Assembly: GCF_001625305.1 (NCBI RefSeq)
Contig: NW_017803202.1
Location: forward strand, 124,001-188,000
DNA from: Branchiostoma belcheri
Lineage: Eukaryota; Chordata; Leptocardii; Amphioxiformes; Branchiostomatidae
Reading direction: 5' to 3'
Length of the DNA stretch: 64,000 bases
Position 1 is the first letter of the stretch. Each line of letters opens with the position of its first letter. A program made the translations under genes and the position numbers. The notes beneath the pieces are model-generated. The model did not search any database and was not told where the DNA came from. It saw nothing but the letters and a program-made list of their open reading frames with translations. Positions 12,300 through 23,500 of this stretch are shown in pieces.

Positions 12300-12890
12300 A
12301 CATATAATGATCCTCCCGTCTTCCAGCTTGCCCCCTTGCCCATAAGACAACAATGATCATCCCCTGTCAACAAGCCTGTAACCTCCCCAGGTAAAACTTC
12401 CAAGTCAACAATAATATAACCCTCACAATGCCCCACCCACTAAGCAACAATGATCCTCCCCTGTCCCCAGTCTGCCCCCTCACCCATAGGAAAGCAATGA
12501 CCCTCCCCTACCATCCCCAGCTCATCCATGAGACAACGATGATCCTCCCCTATCCTCCGCCCCTCCCCTTACCCTAGAAACAACAATGGTCTGTTCACCA
12601 AGATGCCACCTTACCCATGACATTTAATGATCCTCCCCTGTCCCTAGCCTCCCCCTTTCACAGGAGACAATGATCCTCCCGTCTCCAGCCTGCCCCCTCA
12701 CCCAGGAATCAACAGTGGTCTTTCCCTTTCCCCCCAGCTTGCCCCTTCAACACAGGTAATCTATCACGCCAACAATGAGCTTTCCCTCACTGTGGACCCA
12801 CGCATGGCACAGCAATGATCCTCCCCTATCCTTCCCCCTCCCCCAGGATACAACAATTATCCTCCCCTCCCCCAGGTGGTCCATCTGGGC
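12300..12890. repeat. pyrimidine-rich degenerate minisatellite
   Basis: The phrase CAACAATGATCCTCCCCT, followed by short C/T-rich text ending in GCCCCCTCACCCA, recurs about ten times with spacing of roughly 50-60 bp. The strand bias (C/T on +) runs through the whole block. No gene is supported here. Confidence 0.75.
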
Positions 12891-13543
12891 CCTGTTACTC
12901 CCAGGGTGCCTTGTGTGTCCTGTACAACAGTGCATTAGGCTGCCTTTACTCAGGGGTCACACACATGCTCCCAAACTCCTTGGAGTGTATGTATAAATCT
13001 CAAGGATAAGAAAGTCCGCCCCAAGACGCCTTGAGGATCTGAGAACTTGCCAGCACCAATTAAGAGACAAAAAACTTTGAAGGTGGGTTTTTGTATCCTT
13101 ATCTATCTAAATAACCTTATCTGTCTAAATAACTACTAATTGCAGCTCTATTTCTTGAGACATAGAGGACAAGTCTTTCTGGAAGACGTCCAAGACTTAA
13201 ACTTTAGTAAGGCTTTCTGATTGACAATAAGGAGTTAGCACCCAGCTGAGTTGAGAAGCCTTGTTTCTAACCACATTAAACCTATAAATGCAGGCAGAGG
13301 CATGCTGCTTTGTAGAACTTTCCTGAATTTTAGAATTATCAAGATGCGCTTATAAAGAAAATCAGTGACAACTTTTATACAGAGTAGTGTTTATTTAAGC
13401 CCTGTCTCATCCTGTGTGAAATACACTACAGAATTTCTAACAGATTATTAAAGTAACTAATTCTTTAATTTGGAGAAGTTAATAAATTGTAACACTACTC
13501 TCTTTATACATGAAACCCAAAAAAATCTGGCATAGTTTATTTA

Positions 13544-14023
13544 TGGTCTCATTCATGAGTTTTTTCCATACATTAGAAACCATGCATTAATGAGCGACTT
13601 ACGAGACCGGGTTCCCTATGATCCTACATTAAATCAATTGATATCTTTCATGCTATGTTGAGCACACTTACTCTACATCTCATAAAAAAATTGCCAACGA
13701 CTTCTATACACACAATCCCCTTTTATGGGAAATACAAACTGCACCTAGCGGCTGCCCGCAAGAGGCCCTCCCACGCTGCAAACCTACGACCGCACAACTC
13801 ACAACACTGGACTGTGCACGTCCGACCTTGCGCGCGGCTACCGACAATTACGTCCTAATTTCATCAGTTACAAACAAGCTTTCACTGCTTTGACGTTTTA
13901 CATCAGTTGGGATGGCTAAAGGGGAAATTCTCACCAATAAAAACACGCGTTCATACAGCCGTTTAGTTTTTGACTTGGTACTCTTTTAGGGGGTACACTC
14001 GGAGTAATACATGAATGAGACCT
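13544..14023. mobile_element. 480-bp TIR element (MITE), copy 1
   Basis: The ends are GGTCTCATTCATG and CATGAATGAGACC, a perfect 13-bp inverted repeat. A TA dinucleotide flanks each side (13542-13543 and 14024-14025), as expected for Tc1/mariner-type insertion. The first base of this copy is T where the other copy has A. There is no transposase; a 67-codon open frame inside is carried identically in the second copy and is too short and featureless to call a gene. Near the left end, GGTCTC also pairs with an internal GAGACC, giving a subterminal hairpin. Confidence 0.88.
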
Positions 14024-14904
14024 TAATTACCATTGATTATTAAGATTGTGTCTTTAAATGAGAGAATATACATCCCCTAACAATCTCTGAGAAAGATTTT
14101 GTCTCACGTCACTCCGTTACCAAGCAACGGGTCAATAAAGTTGCGTCAAAATTTTGATATAAGCAGCGCCACCTGGCAGTCTGAAATAAAAGTACAACAG
14201 ATATCTTAATTACCCTTATGACGTGTCGGAAACAGTAATTAATTGTTTTTTTCGTTCCGTTGGGTAGATTAATGTGTTCTGTATGAGATTGTTTGCCTGT
14301 AAACCTGAATGGACAGCAAGTGATAGATCTGAACGATGCTGATCATTTGGTGTATGCTGGCAAATGAGGCGTAGCATCAGTAAGGACATTGATGTGCATG
14401 TCGCATCAGGACACGCCCATAAAAGCGAAAACATCGACATTACACAAACAAAAGTAAAGCCAAACATATACACTTGCTAAAATTTGAACCCGAGGTAAGA
14501 AGAAATAAGCGACATGCTGCTGATAGTGCATCTAGCGCACCCTAAAAGTCAGCCTAGGCGGGAATGGGGAGTGGTTTACAGAGGTGACGCAAGATCCTGC
14601 TCACAAAAATGCGAGGCAACTTCGGTCAAAAGTACCTTTTTCTACATGTTGAGAAGAATAAAGGCAAAAGAGGCCAAATTGACCATAAACTATCACTCAG
14701 AAATGAAGGGGAGGTCCAGACAGCGTTCTTAGCACAGAGCAAAACAGAAACTTTTCCAATGAAAGTTACAGTAATGCTTTGGCATAATATATCCCTTCTC
14801 ACGTAAGTAGAAATCCACTAAATCTAGTTGGATTTTGCAGTCTGGAAGTCTTGGGGATACAAATTCACGTCAGCTGTAGCGTGTAAGGTGTTTTTCTGTT
14901 AGTT
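14024..14904. other. intergenic
   Basis: Nothing recognised on either strand beyond short non-conserved open frames. Confidence 0.4.
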
Positions 14905-15035
14905 TGGGGGGGGGGGTGTGGAGCGGACGGGGTAAGGATCCACCGCCCTGACAGTGGCGGGGGGCGCCAGACTCAACGCGTGCATGCATGCGTGCGTGCG
15001 TGCGTGTGTGTGTGGTGGGGTAGGGGGGGGGGTAA
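14905..15035. repeat. G-tracts and alternating GC/GT simple repeat
   Basis: Two runs of ten or so G flank a block of alternating purine-pyrimidine sequence (GCATGCATGCGTGCGTGCGT, then GTGTGTGTG). Such DNA can adopt Z-form or G-quadruplex-like structure; here that is only a sequence-composition observation. Confidence 0.8.
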
Positions 15036-15577
15036 CAATGGCACAAATTTCGGCCAGCAGGGTAATCAGACGTAATTGGTATTACTATGGGATGCAATCA
15101 GGTAACCCAACTTGTCAGGCATGCGATTTTAGGTGGGTACACAGTCAGGCTGCGGGCAAGGTGGTTTTGAACAATCCGTAGCGCATCGGATTGCCTTGTA
15201 TTTGACGCTTTTCCTGAAAGCAGAGCGCACATATCTTTAGTATTTGAATCTTTTCCTGTTCTGTGGTTCCTTAACTCTACCCACAATTTCATATGAACAT
15301 CTAAGTTCCGTAATCGACGCTTCTAATCATGACTAATGTTTGCATGTGTTGTCCGTGAATTTGGGTTTACACGATTTCTATATAATTTGCAAGCGTGTGC
15401 TTGTCAGTCCTTGCTTTACAGACGTCTTACACAACACTGATAGTCAGGGAATAATCTTTAGTGTATGTATCATTGACTATGACAGCTTTTCAAAACGTTA
15501 TTTGACTGTAAATCTTTGTAAAACGGAGAATGGTGAAAAGACGGCGTCAATCAACCCCCGCAGAAATGGCCTCGTCC

Positions 15578-15591
15578 GTTGCCATGGCAAC
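15578..15591. promoter_or_regulatory. perfect palindromic X-box (RFX-type) motif
   Basis: GTTGCCATGGCAAC is a perfect 14-bp palindrome matching the RFX-family X-box. It lies in non-coding DNA about 1 kb upstream of the LRR-Ig gene at 16578, with a TIR element in between. Regulatory use is inferred only; the same core recurs inside coding exons elsewhere in the window. Confidence 0.4.
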
Positions 15592-15717
15592 GGGCGTGGT
15601 TACACAATGCAACTTGCGCTGAAAAATCGGACATTAAATCCTGGGCAAACGTTGTTAAAAAATTGGGACCTTAGCACTAATCGTTGATTTTTGGTGAATA
15701 TTTTTTATTTCTAATTA

Positions 15718-16197
15718 AGGTCTCATTCATGAGTTTTTTCCATACATTAGAAACCATGCATTAATGAGCGACTTACGAGACCGGGTTCCCTATGATCCTA
15801 CATTAAATCAATTGATATCTTTCATGCTATGTTGAGCACACTTACTCTACATCTCATAAAAAAATTGCCAACGACTTCTATACACACAATCCCCTTTTAT
15901 GGGAAATACAAACTGCACCTAGCGGCTGCCCGCAAGAGGCCCTCCCACGCTGCAAACCTACGACCGCACAACTCACAACACTGGACTGTGCACGTCCGAC
16001 CTTGCGCGCGGCTACCGACAATTACGTCCTAATTTCATCAGTTACAAACAAGCTTTCACTGCTTTGACGTTTTACATCAGTTGGGATGGCTAAAGGGGAA
16101 ATTCTCACCAATAAAAACACGCGTTCATACAGCCGTTTAGTTTTTGACTTGGTACTCTTTTAGGGGGTACACTCGGAGTAATACATGAATGAGACCT
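15718..16197. mobile_element. 480-bp TIR element (MITE), copy 2
   Basis: Same length and orientation as the element at 13544 and, by eye, the same sequence throughout apart from its first base. Ends AGGTCTCATTCATG and CATGAATGAGACCT are flanked by TA duplications (15716-15717 and 16198-16199). Two copies about 2 kb apart with almost no divergence imply recent transposition or a conversion between copies. Confidence 0.9.
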
Positions 16198-16577
16198 TAT
16201 TCAGGAAGTGTCACTGTGTGAATACAAGTACATTATTAGTTACAGTAATATTACGACAAGGAGGTTACAGACTTCACCTATGTTGGTTTGTTAGTTGGTT
16301 AACATGTTAAAAATGCTATTTTCAGAACTGGTGACAATGATCCAACAACATCAATATTTATTCAGCCTTTTGACTCTAACAGGACCCTGGGTGCAGTACT
16401 GGACTGGACACTAGGGGGCATTGCATCTCAGTGAAGAAAACCACCTGTTCAAACAACACTGAAACTGCTACATATCTTTACCTTCTGCCTGCTGCCAAAC
16501 TCTATAACCTATACAAAACTTGGCACCACACAGCTACCATAGCAGGCTAAAGGTTAACTTCAAGACTTTCCAACAGG

Positions 16578-19500
16578 ATGTTTCCATTCCTATATATTAT
16601 ACTTTTCTCTTGCAACCACCTTCTTACAATACCAGCACAAGAGGAAACAGAGTTTTGCCCACTTCTGTGTGACTGTGGGTTGGACATAGACTCGGAGTGG
16701 GGGCAGGGTGCCAGTTGCCATGGGTGGGGCTTCCTGGACACTCCCGAGAACCTCCCCACGCAGGCAACATGGCTGGAACTGATCGGGTTCACCATGGGAG
16801 GGATACGTTCCGGCGAACTGCGACCTTTCCGTGACCTGCGTTACCTCTCACTGAAGGACAGCGCGATCTCTGTGATACAAAAACGTGGGTTCTTTGGCCT
16901 GAACAAGCTCCGAGTGCTAGACCTCACCAGGAACTTTCTTGTCAGCATCGAGGAAATACTCGGAGACGTTCGAGCGTTGGAAGTGCTTCACCTGCAGTAT
17001 AACCGACTCCGCAATGTGGAAACCGCATTTCATAAAACCACCAACCTAACCTGGCTTAACCTGAAGAACAACAGGATCAGCACCATCAAAATGGCCTTCA
17101 GGAATCTGACCAAGCTAGAGACGTTGTATCTTCGTTATAACAACATTACCGACCTGGGGACAGCATTCGCCAACCAGAAGATGCTGAAAATCTTAGATTT
17201 GGGACACAACCAGATTAGGGCCATCAATGCTGGAGCCTTTGCAGCATTAGAACAGCTACAGCAGCTGTTTCTGAACAACAATGAACTGAGGGTGGTTCAT
17301 AACCGGGCGTTCACAGCACTGAAGCAGCTTTGGCGGCTGGATCTTAGTAATAACCGAATTGTACGAGTAAACGGTCTTTTCCGAGCAAACCAGAAACTTC
17401 AGGAGTTGGACCTGGGGAATAATTTCATCCGCATCGCAACAAAAGCGTTTCAGGGACTCCACAAACTTGTTGACCTTAACCTTCGGAACAACCAAATCCG
17501 GACAATCCATGGCGCGTTCAGCGATCTGGACAGCATGGAATCTCTGGATCTCAGCAGCAACCAGATCACGGAGATCCAAGGATCCCTCAACTACTTGATC
17601 AACTTAAAGGAGCTTCTTCTAGCCAACAACTTTCTGTGGACCTTAGGCCGTCAGTTTCGGGGGTTGAACCGGCTGGAATACCTCGACCTTCAGAGTAACC
17701 AGATCCAGCATCTCGGTGACGCGTTCCGCGACCTTGAGAATCTAAAATGGCTGGTCCTTCGGGACAACAAGATCCGGTCCACGGTGTCGGCCTTCCAGAG
17801 CCTGAGAGATCTCGTGCACCTGGATCTGAGCCACAACAGCATCGCCCACCTCAACTACAGCCTGCATCACAACAAGAAAGTCGAGCTGCTGGATCTCAGC
17901 CACAACCGGATACAGTTCGTGTCCTGGGAGCTGAGCTACATGGTACAGCTCAAGTTCCTCTACCTGCACAACAACTACCTAACCTTCATCAGGAACGGGT
18001 TTCACAGTCTCTCCAAGCTGAAAACTCTCACCCTGGCTCAGAATTGGATCTATTCCATCGAGGACGTGTTTCGGGACCAGCAGCAGCTTGAGTCTCTCGA
18101 CTTGAGCCACAACAAAGTTGGGAACATCCAGAACTCGCTCGACAGATTACCCAAGCTACGCTGGCTGGACCTGGGAAACAATCGCATCAGCGTGATCTCG
18201 AAAGCCTTCTCCAAGCTAGTCGATCTGGAAACTCTTAGTCTGGACCACAACAGGATTGTCATGGCCATCGATGCCTTCACATACAACAGGAAACTCCGCC
18301 GACTGGACCTCAGTCACAACCCGCTAGTTTCCATCATCAGGCTGTTCACAGAGCTGGGAGAGCTGAGGGAGCTCCACCTTGAACACAACTCCATCCTGAC
18401 TATAAACAACACATTAACAGGGCTGCAGAACCTGCAGTGGTTGTACCTACAAAACAATAGGCTGTCAACTCTAGCCAGGGAACTGAGGAAAGTTCCCAAA
18501 CTACAAGGCTTGGACATATCAAATAACAACATCTCATCTCTGGACAGAGAGTTTTCGAGCACTCCATCCATAGTATCCCTGTATGCAGGGCACAATGCTA
18601 TTGTTGACATCACCAGAGCTTTCTCCAAAATGCAGCAATTAAAGGAAATCAACCTGCAACACAACAGAATCACCAACGTCAAGGGAGCCTTTAAGAGGAT
18701 TAGTATGGTTGAGAGGTTAGATCTTAGTCATAACAACATCAGTAATGTTGATGACAGCTTTGATGAACTGCTAGAGCTAAAAAATTTAAACTTAAGCAGC
18801 AACAAAATCAAAAGTGTGAAATACGCACTGGATCAAAATACACTCCTACAACGACTGGACCTCAGTCACAACAACATTGCTACAATCCATTCTTCTTTCA
18901 CCAACTTAGAGTTGCTCAAGGAACTGTACTTACAACACAACAACATTGAGTACCTCGACAAAGGCATATACAGGAACAAAGAGCTTCAGATCATTGATCT
19001 AAGTCACAACAACATCAGCGACATCAAGTCAGTTTTCAAACATCACCCAAAGTTACGAGAGCTCTACCTCCAACACAACACCATACAGAACATCGGCAAT
19101 GCCTTTCTTGATGACAACATGATCTGGAGACTAAACCTGAGCTACAACCACATTGACAGTATCGGTTGGACCTTCCGCGACTTTCCACAACTCTCCGAAC
19201 TCTACCTCAGCTACAATGTGTTAGACACAGTGGAAGGAGCTTTTGGACTGTTCAGCAAGATTTCCGTCCTATATCTTGACCACAACCTTATCGGCCCCAG
19301 TGTGAGTGAACTCTACGTGGAACTAAAAGAGCTGACAAAGTTGGACATGCGCGACAACCGTCTGACAACCATGAGCTACCAGATCCAGCACTACGGGAAG
19401 TTCAACAAGACCTGGCTGGGCGACAACATCTGGCACTGCGACTGTAACATGGTGTTCTTCCGCGAGTGGCTGTTGCTAAGATATGACCGAGAAGAGATCG

Positions 19501-19874
19501 ACGTGCAGTGTTCAACGCCACTCAGGCTACGCGGGATGAACCTCTGGGACGTCCCGCGGATATTTCTTGGTGAGGAACCTCCCGTAGTTTCTATCTACCC
19601 TGGGGATTATTTTGTCGGGAGTGGTTACAGCGTAGTCTACAAGTGCGAAGCGGAAGGCTGCCCGGCTCCGCAACTGGAGTGGACCAATCAGGACGGGATC
19701 GTGCTTAATGACGAGGATGACAGTTCGCGAGTTCGAGTAGGGTTAGGTGCGGATGGAGCCATGTACCTACAGATCAGGCCGACAATAGTGTGGGACACAG
19801 GAAACTATACATGTACTGCTACTAGTAATGGTGGCAATTCAACAGGAACTGTCTTTCTAAGTGTGACACCATAG
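16578..19874 (+). CDS. secreted LRR-Ig protein, intronless
   Basis: A single exon of 1098 codons. The N-terminal hydrophobic signal (about residues 1-21, ending near IPAQ) precedes an LRR N-cap with CPLLCDCG and a downstream cysteine (ASCHGW). About 37 LRRs of 23 residues follow, then a C-cap (NIWHCDCNM, near residue 951) and one Ig domain (about 1004-1098; cysteines in VYKCEAEGCP and YTCTATS). The protein ends right after the Ig fold with no membrane segment. The N-cap text (WGQGAS, WLELIGFTMG) resembles the second N-cap of the gene at 6803 (WGMSVR, WLKMEGFIMK), so this protein corresponds to the second half of that larger one. The ATG is the first in frame and starts the signal peptide. Function in recognition or adhesion is inference. 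Confidence 0.92.
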   Translation: MFPFLYIILFSCNHLLTIPAQEETEFCPLLCDCGLDIDSEWGQGASCHGWGFLDTPENLPTQATWLELIGFTMGGIRSGELRPFRDLRYLSLKDSAISVIQKRGFFGLNKLRVLDLTRNFLVSIEEILGDVRALEVLHLQYNRLRNVETAFHKTTNLTWLNLKNNRISTIKMAFRNLTKLETLYLRYNNITDLGTAFANQKMLKILDLGHNQIRAINAGAFAALEQLQQLFLNNNELRVVHNRAFTALKQLWRLDLSNNRIVRVNGLFRANQKLQELDLGNNFIRIATKAFQGLHKLVDLNLRNNQIRTIHGAFSDLDSMESLDLSSNQITEIQGSLNYLINLKELLLANNFLWTLGRQFRGLNRLEYLDLQSNQIQHLGDAFRDLENLKWLVLRDNKIRSTVSAFQSLRDLVHLDLSHNSIAHLNYSLHHNKKVELLDLSHNRIQFVSWELSYMVQLKFLYLHNNYLTFIRNGFHSLSKLKTLTLAQNWIYSIEDVFRDQQQLESLDLSHNKVGNIQNSLDRLPKLRWLDLGNNRISVISKAFSKLVDLETLSLDHNRIVMAIDAFTYNRKLRRLDLSHNPLVSIIRLFTELGELRELHLEHNSILTINNTLTGLQNLQWLYLQNNRLSTLARELRKVPKLQGLDISNNNISSLDREFSSTPSIVSLYAGHNAIVDITRAFSKMQQLKEINLQHNRITNVKGAFKRISMVERLDLSHNNISNVDDSFDELLELKNLNLSSNKIKSVKYALDQNTLLQRLDLSHNNIATIHSSFTNLELLKELYLQHNNIEYLDKGIYRNKELQIIDLSHNNISDIKSVFKHHPKLRELYLQHNTIQNIGNAFLDDNMIWRLNLSYNHIDSIGWTFRDFPQLSELYLSYNVLDTVEGAFGLFSKISVLYLDHNLIGPSVSELYVELKELTKLDMRDNRLTTMSYQIQHYGKFNKTWLGDNIWHCDCNMVFFREWLLLRYDREEIDVQCSTPLRLRGMNLWDVPRIFLGEEPPVVSIYPGDYFVGSGYSVVYKCEAEGCPAPQLEWTNQDGIVLNDEDDSSRVRVGLGADGAMYLQIRPTIVWDTGNYTCTATSNGGNSTGTVFLSVTP

Positions 19875-20140
19875 CTACTGTATAGAATGAGAAAAAACAA
19901 AGCCCATAGGCACTTGAGCTTGTAGATAGTAATAACTGTTGCAAATACTGTGTATTTATGCTAACTTATTTCCCTTGAAGCATATTGGTTGTTTGAACAA
20001 CCAAAATCTTTCTAGAAGACAGGTTGCTGTGGACCTAAAGAAGCTAACAACAGCTCATACATTGTATTTATATATGCAGACTATAAAAACCTTTAATTTT
20101 GTTTTCTTAATAACATTCTTGTTCTCTGTACAAGACATAG

Positions 20141-20146
20141 AATAAA
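20141..20146 (+). terminator. polyadenylation signal AATAAA
   Basis: AATAAA lies 267 bp past the stop of the LRR-Ig gene ending at 19874 and is the first canonical signal after it. Its position is typical for a 3' UTR end, but cleavage cannot be seen. Confidence 0.5.
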
Positions 20147-20596
20147 ACGCTCATTTTAATTGTTACATTCAATAATTGTGCATATGTTATCACTCAAAAT
20201 GTATGGCTGTCGACCAATCACCAGGCTTGTCACAACTGACCTTATGCAAACGCCACTCTTGTATATTCTGCATGTGTCTGAGGGCAGTATTCTGGACACC
20301 AGGGGCACTGGAACACACAACAGTGATACACTGTTAGTCTGACATACATAACCTTACCTTACAATAAGAGTATACTAGGAGGGTCTGTAAAATTTCCTAT
20401 TGGACCACCTAAAGTCCTCACATTCAGTAACTTGAGCATTGACTAGAGCATTGATGTTTTTGACTTGATGCTGTTCCAGTAACCTGAACGTAGTTCAGTA
20501 CCAAAGTGGTCTATCTGTTAATCCCTATACAGAGAATAAAACTACATTGTCTTTTGTATACAGCAATCTGTAAGACAAAAGTCATGTCTAACTCAC

Positions 20597-23500
20597 CCCA
20601 GCTGTGGAAATCCCACTTCAGCTCCAAGTAGAAATCTCCCAACTGGACAAAGAAAAATGATGAAAAATGACAAAAGTTTAATTCATTTGTAAATGCTGTA
20701 AGTCTACATTGTACATTTCATTTCTTTGCTAAGATTGACACTAATCAATTATAAATATAAGTATCAGTTACACCTAAGCCAGGTTGCTTGATAGTATCAT
20801 AGAAGAAGAAAAAATGCTTGTAAATATCTAAGGTGGAGACAAAAGGGTAAGACATTCAGCTTTACCTCCTTAAGTGCCTGTAGAAGCTCTGGCCTTTTCT
20901 CCTCCAGAGTTTCCCTGGACTGTTGCTTTAGTTTCCTCAGCAGGGAGGTGACTGTGGGACAGAAGAGACCCCTGGTGAACACAAGTGGTACTGCATCCAA
21001 GGAACAGTTAAGGTACCACACATTGACAATATTGTGTATCAAGAGCAAAATCTTCTTCATCAAATAAGATAACTAGATTTGTGTCAACCAAGATACACTT
21101 TACTAGATAACCAGCTGTATCTACTGGCAGGTCTACTTTGAATAAAGACAAGGAAAGAGGCCAACTTTTAAAACCTTGAAAGGGCAATGACAAAGAGATA
21201 TGACAAGGAAGGCAGCTCAAACATACAGAATGTAGACATTCTATTCACCCATGCCATATATTTGAAGTACAGTGTCTATTCACAAACACACAGGTTACAA
21301 ACTCACTAGTCTGGCACCTGACTACAGTACCTGGGAAATACAGTTAATAAATGTAAAGAGAAGGCAGTCAGCACCAAGGACAGGGAATGTAGTGTTATGT
21401 AGTGGAGGGTTAGAGCTTCATACACTAAAATTCTATGTTAGAAACTGCACTGAAAATTTAGAACATCTGGTACATGTATATACTATTGTTTAGCAATGTT
21501 AAAGGAATGCAGTCAGCACCAAGGACAGGGTATGTTAGTGACCACTCCAAGTTGGAAATCCAGGACCTGTACCAAATAACTCTGTACAACAATACACCAC
21601 AGTAATTATTTTTTATTGCAAAGTCAGTATGAACAAGAAAGCAGAGACTACAACAGGAAATGTGACCCTTGGCAGGAGTGTTAAGTGGTTAGACCATACT
21701 CCTTACTGGTTTGCCTGTCTCCATAACTGATGGCTTCTGCCAGCGGGTTCCACCCTGCTGCGTTCTTCACCCGCACAGGTGCACCATGGGCCAACAGCAG
21801 GTGCACACACTCTGAAATAAGGTAAAGTCATGACAGATCAAGGTACCATCTAAGCTGAAATTGTCTGAAGTCACGATATATTGAGCTATATGACAAGACA
21901 TTAAACCTCCCATCTCTTAATTCAGAGAGAAAAGAAACTTTTGGATAAGAAAATATTCTGCATCCCATATACATGTATATTCACCTAAAACTGACCCTCA
22001 GTAGCATTGATTTCCAATATCAGTGTTCCCAAAATGGAGAGATATTGAACATTTTGAACTTTGTCAATGTGCTATGTGCTGAGTACACATGCAGTATGTT
22101 TGACATGTTTGATGATCAAAGCAGTCGGAGAATCCAAACTTCAGAAATGTTCCTGACCCCACCTAGAGATTTTGTGTGGAACTGCAGGTCAGAACTCACC
22201 TTTCTTCCCCAGCATGACAGCCAGATGCAGAGCTGTGTTTCCTGCAGAAAAGAAAGTAAATCTGATTGGTTTTAAAGAAAGCAAACATCCCAATATTTAC
22301 TGAATACGATGATGAAGGTTATATTATTAGATATCCAGGTAATCTCTCTTGGCTTGGCTTCATATCCGAAGATTGTCAGGGGCCCTTCTCTCTCCTGCTG
22401 CACGCCCGCTGGTGGCTGACAAGTCTGATTCATGACAGACATACTCTGCCACAGTGGCTACAGGTAAGTGACGGGTCTGGTGTTGGAGGTAATACGATAC
22501 GCCAAAAAAGCAGTTACTCAAGCAACTGGATATGATTCATGATTTACTGAATAACTTAGTTGCTTTTTTATGAGGAGAGTTATTTTGCTAATATTAATAA
22601 TAACCACCTTAATTGGTTTCTCATCATGGTAATGAAATTTGATGTAAAATATAAATTAATTGCTTACATTTTGATTTCTTTCCTGTGCTAGTCCCTTATG
22701 AAACTTTAATATGTCTGTTCTTAATTTAGTGTAAAACATGTTACCAGCCCAACTAATTATAAGGTGCACTGGAAGGGCTCTCCCTAAGCAATTGAATGAT
22801 ATTGCTGCACCACAATATTACGATCTAAGTTCTACCTTATCAATTTTAAAATTTAGATACATGTAATTTTGTATCAAGATTTGCTTGTTTTTAAACCCTC
22901 CCCTGACTTACAGCTATTGCTCTAAACGTCTGGGAATAATCCTGACTAGCATTTCACTTTTACGATCAGAACGACTTCTATTTTATGTTTTGACACAGAT
23001 TGCCACTGATTGAAGCAGGCTGGCCTGTATAGATTGGCCCAAATCTGCTGAGTAAGTGGAACATGTTTCCCAGCTAATGGTCCTCAGGAGGCCATGAAGC
23101 ACTCAGGACAATATCACTAATGGCTGGCAGCATACTGTACATGTACAATGTAGGTCTGGATTAAATGGATGGCAGCATATGTCTGGTTTACTTCACTACT
23201 CCATAGGCACTGTCCTATTTGTATTTACCAGGGCTTCCATACTCTCTCCTTTAATAAATGTAGATTCCCTTCAATTGGACAAGAGCCCTGAGGTGTGAAT
23301 GCGATGCAAAAGATGTTGCTTGGTTTTCTAGAATTGACATTGAAAGTACAAGTATCCTCATGCAAGTTTGACTTTGTCAAACTGTATTGTATTAGCTGGA
23401 CCCCTATATAGATATCACTGAAGTCTAAAAAAAAGGTAATCCCTACCTACCAACCCTAATTTTTCAAGGACTGAAACAGGAAACTATGTTTGCCATGTTT

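Noticed and set aside
13655..13858. 67-codon frame repeated identically at 15829-16032
   Set aside because: Identity is explained by the whole 480-bp MITE being duplicated. No domain, and too short for a transposase.
1..19874. Lamprey-type variable lymphocyte receptor genes
   Set aside because: LRR caps are present, but the genes are complete and carry Ig domains; no incomplete germline gene with flanking donor cassettes is seen.
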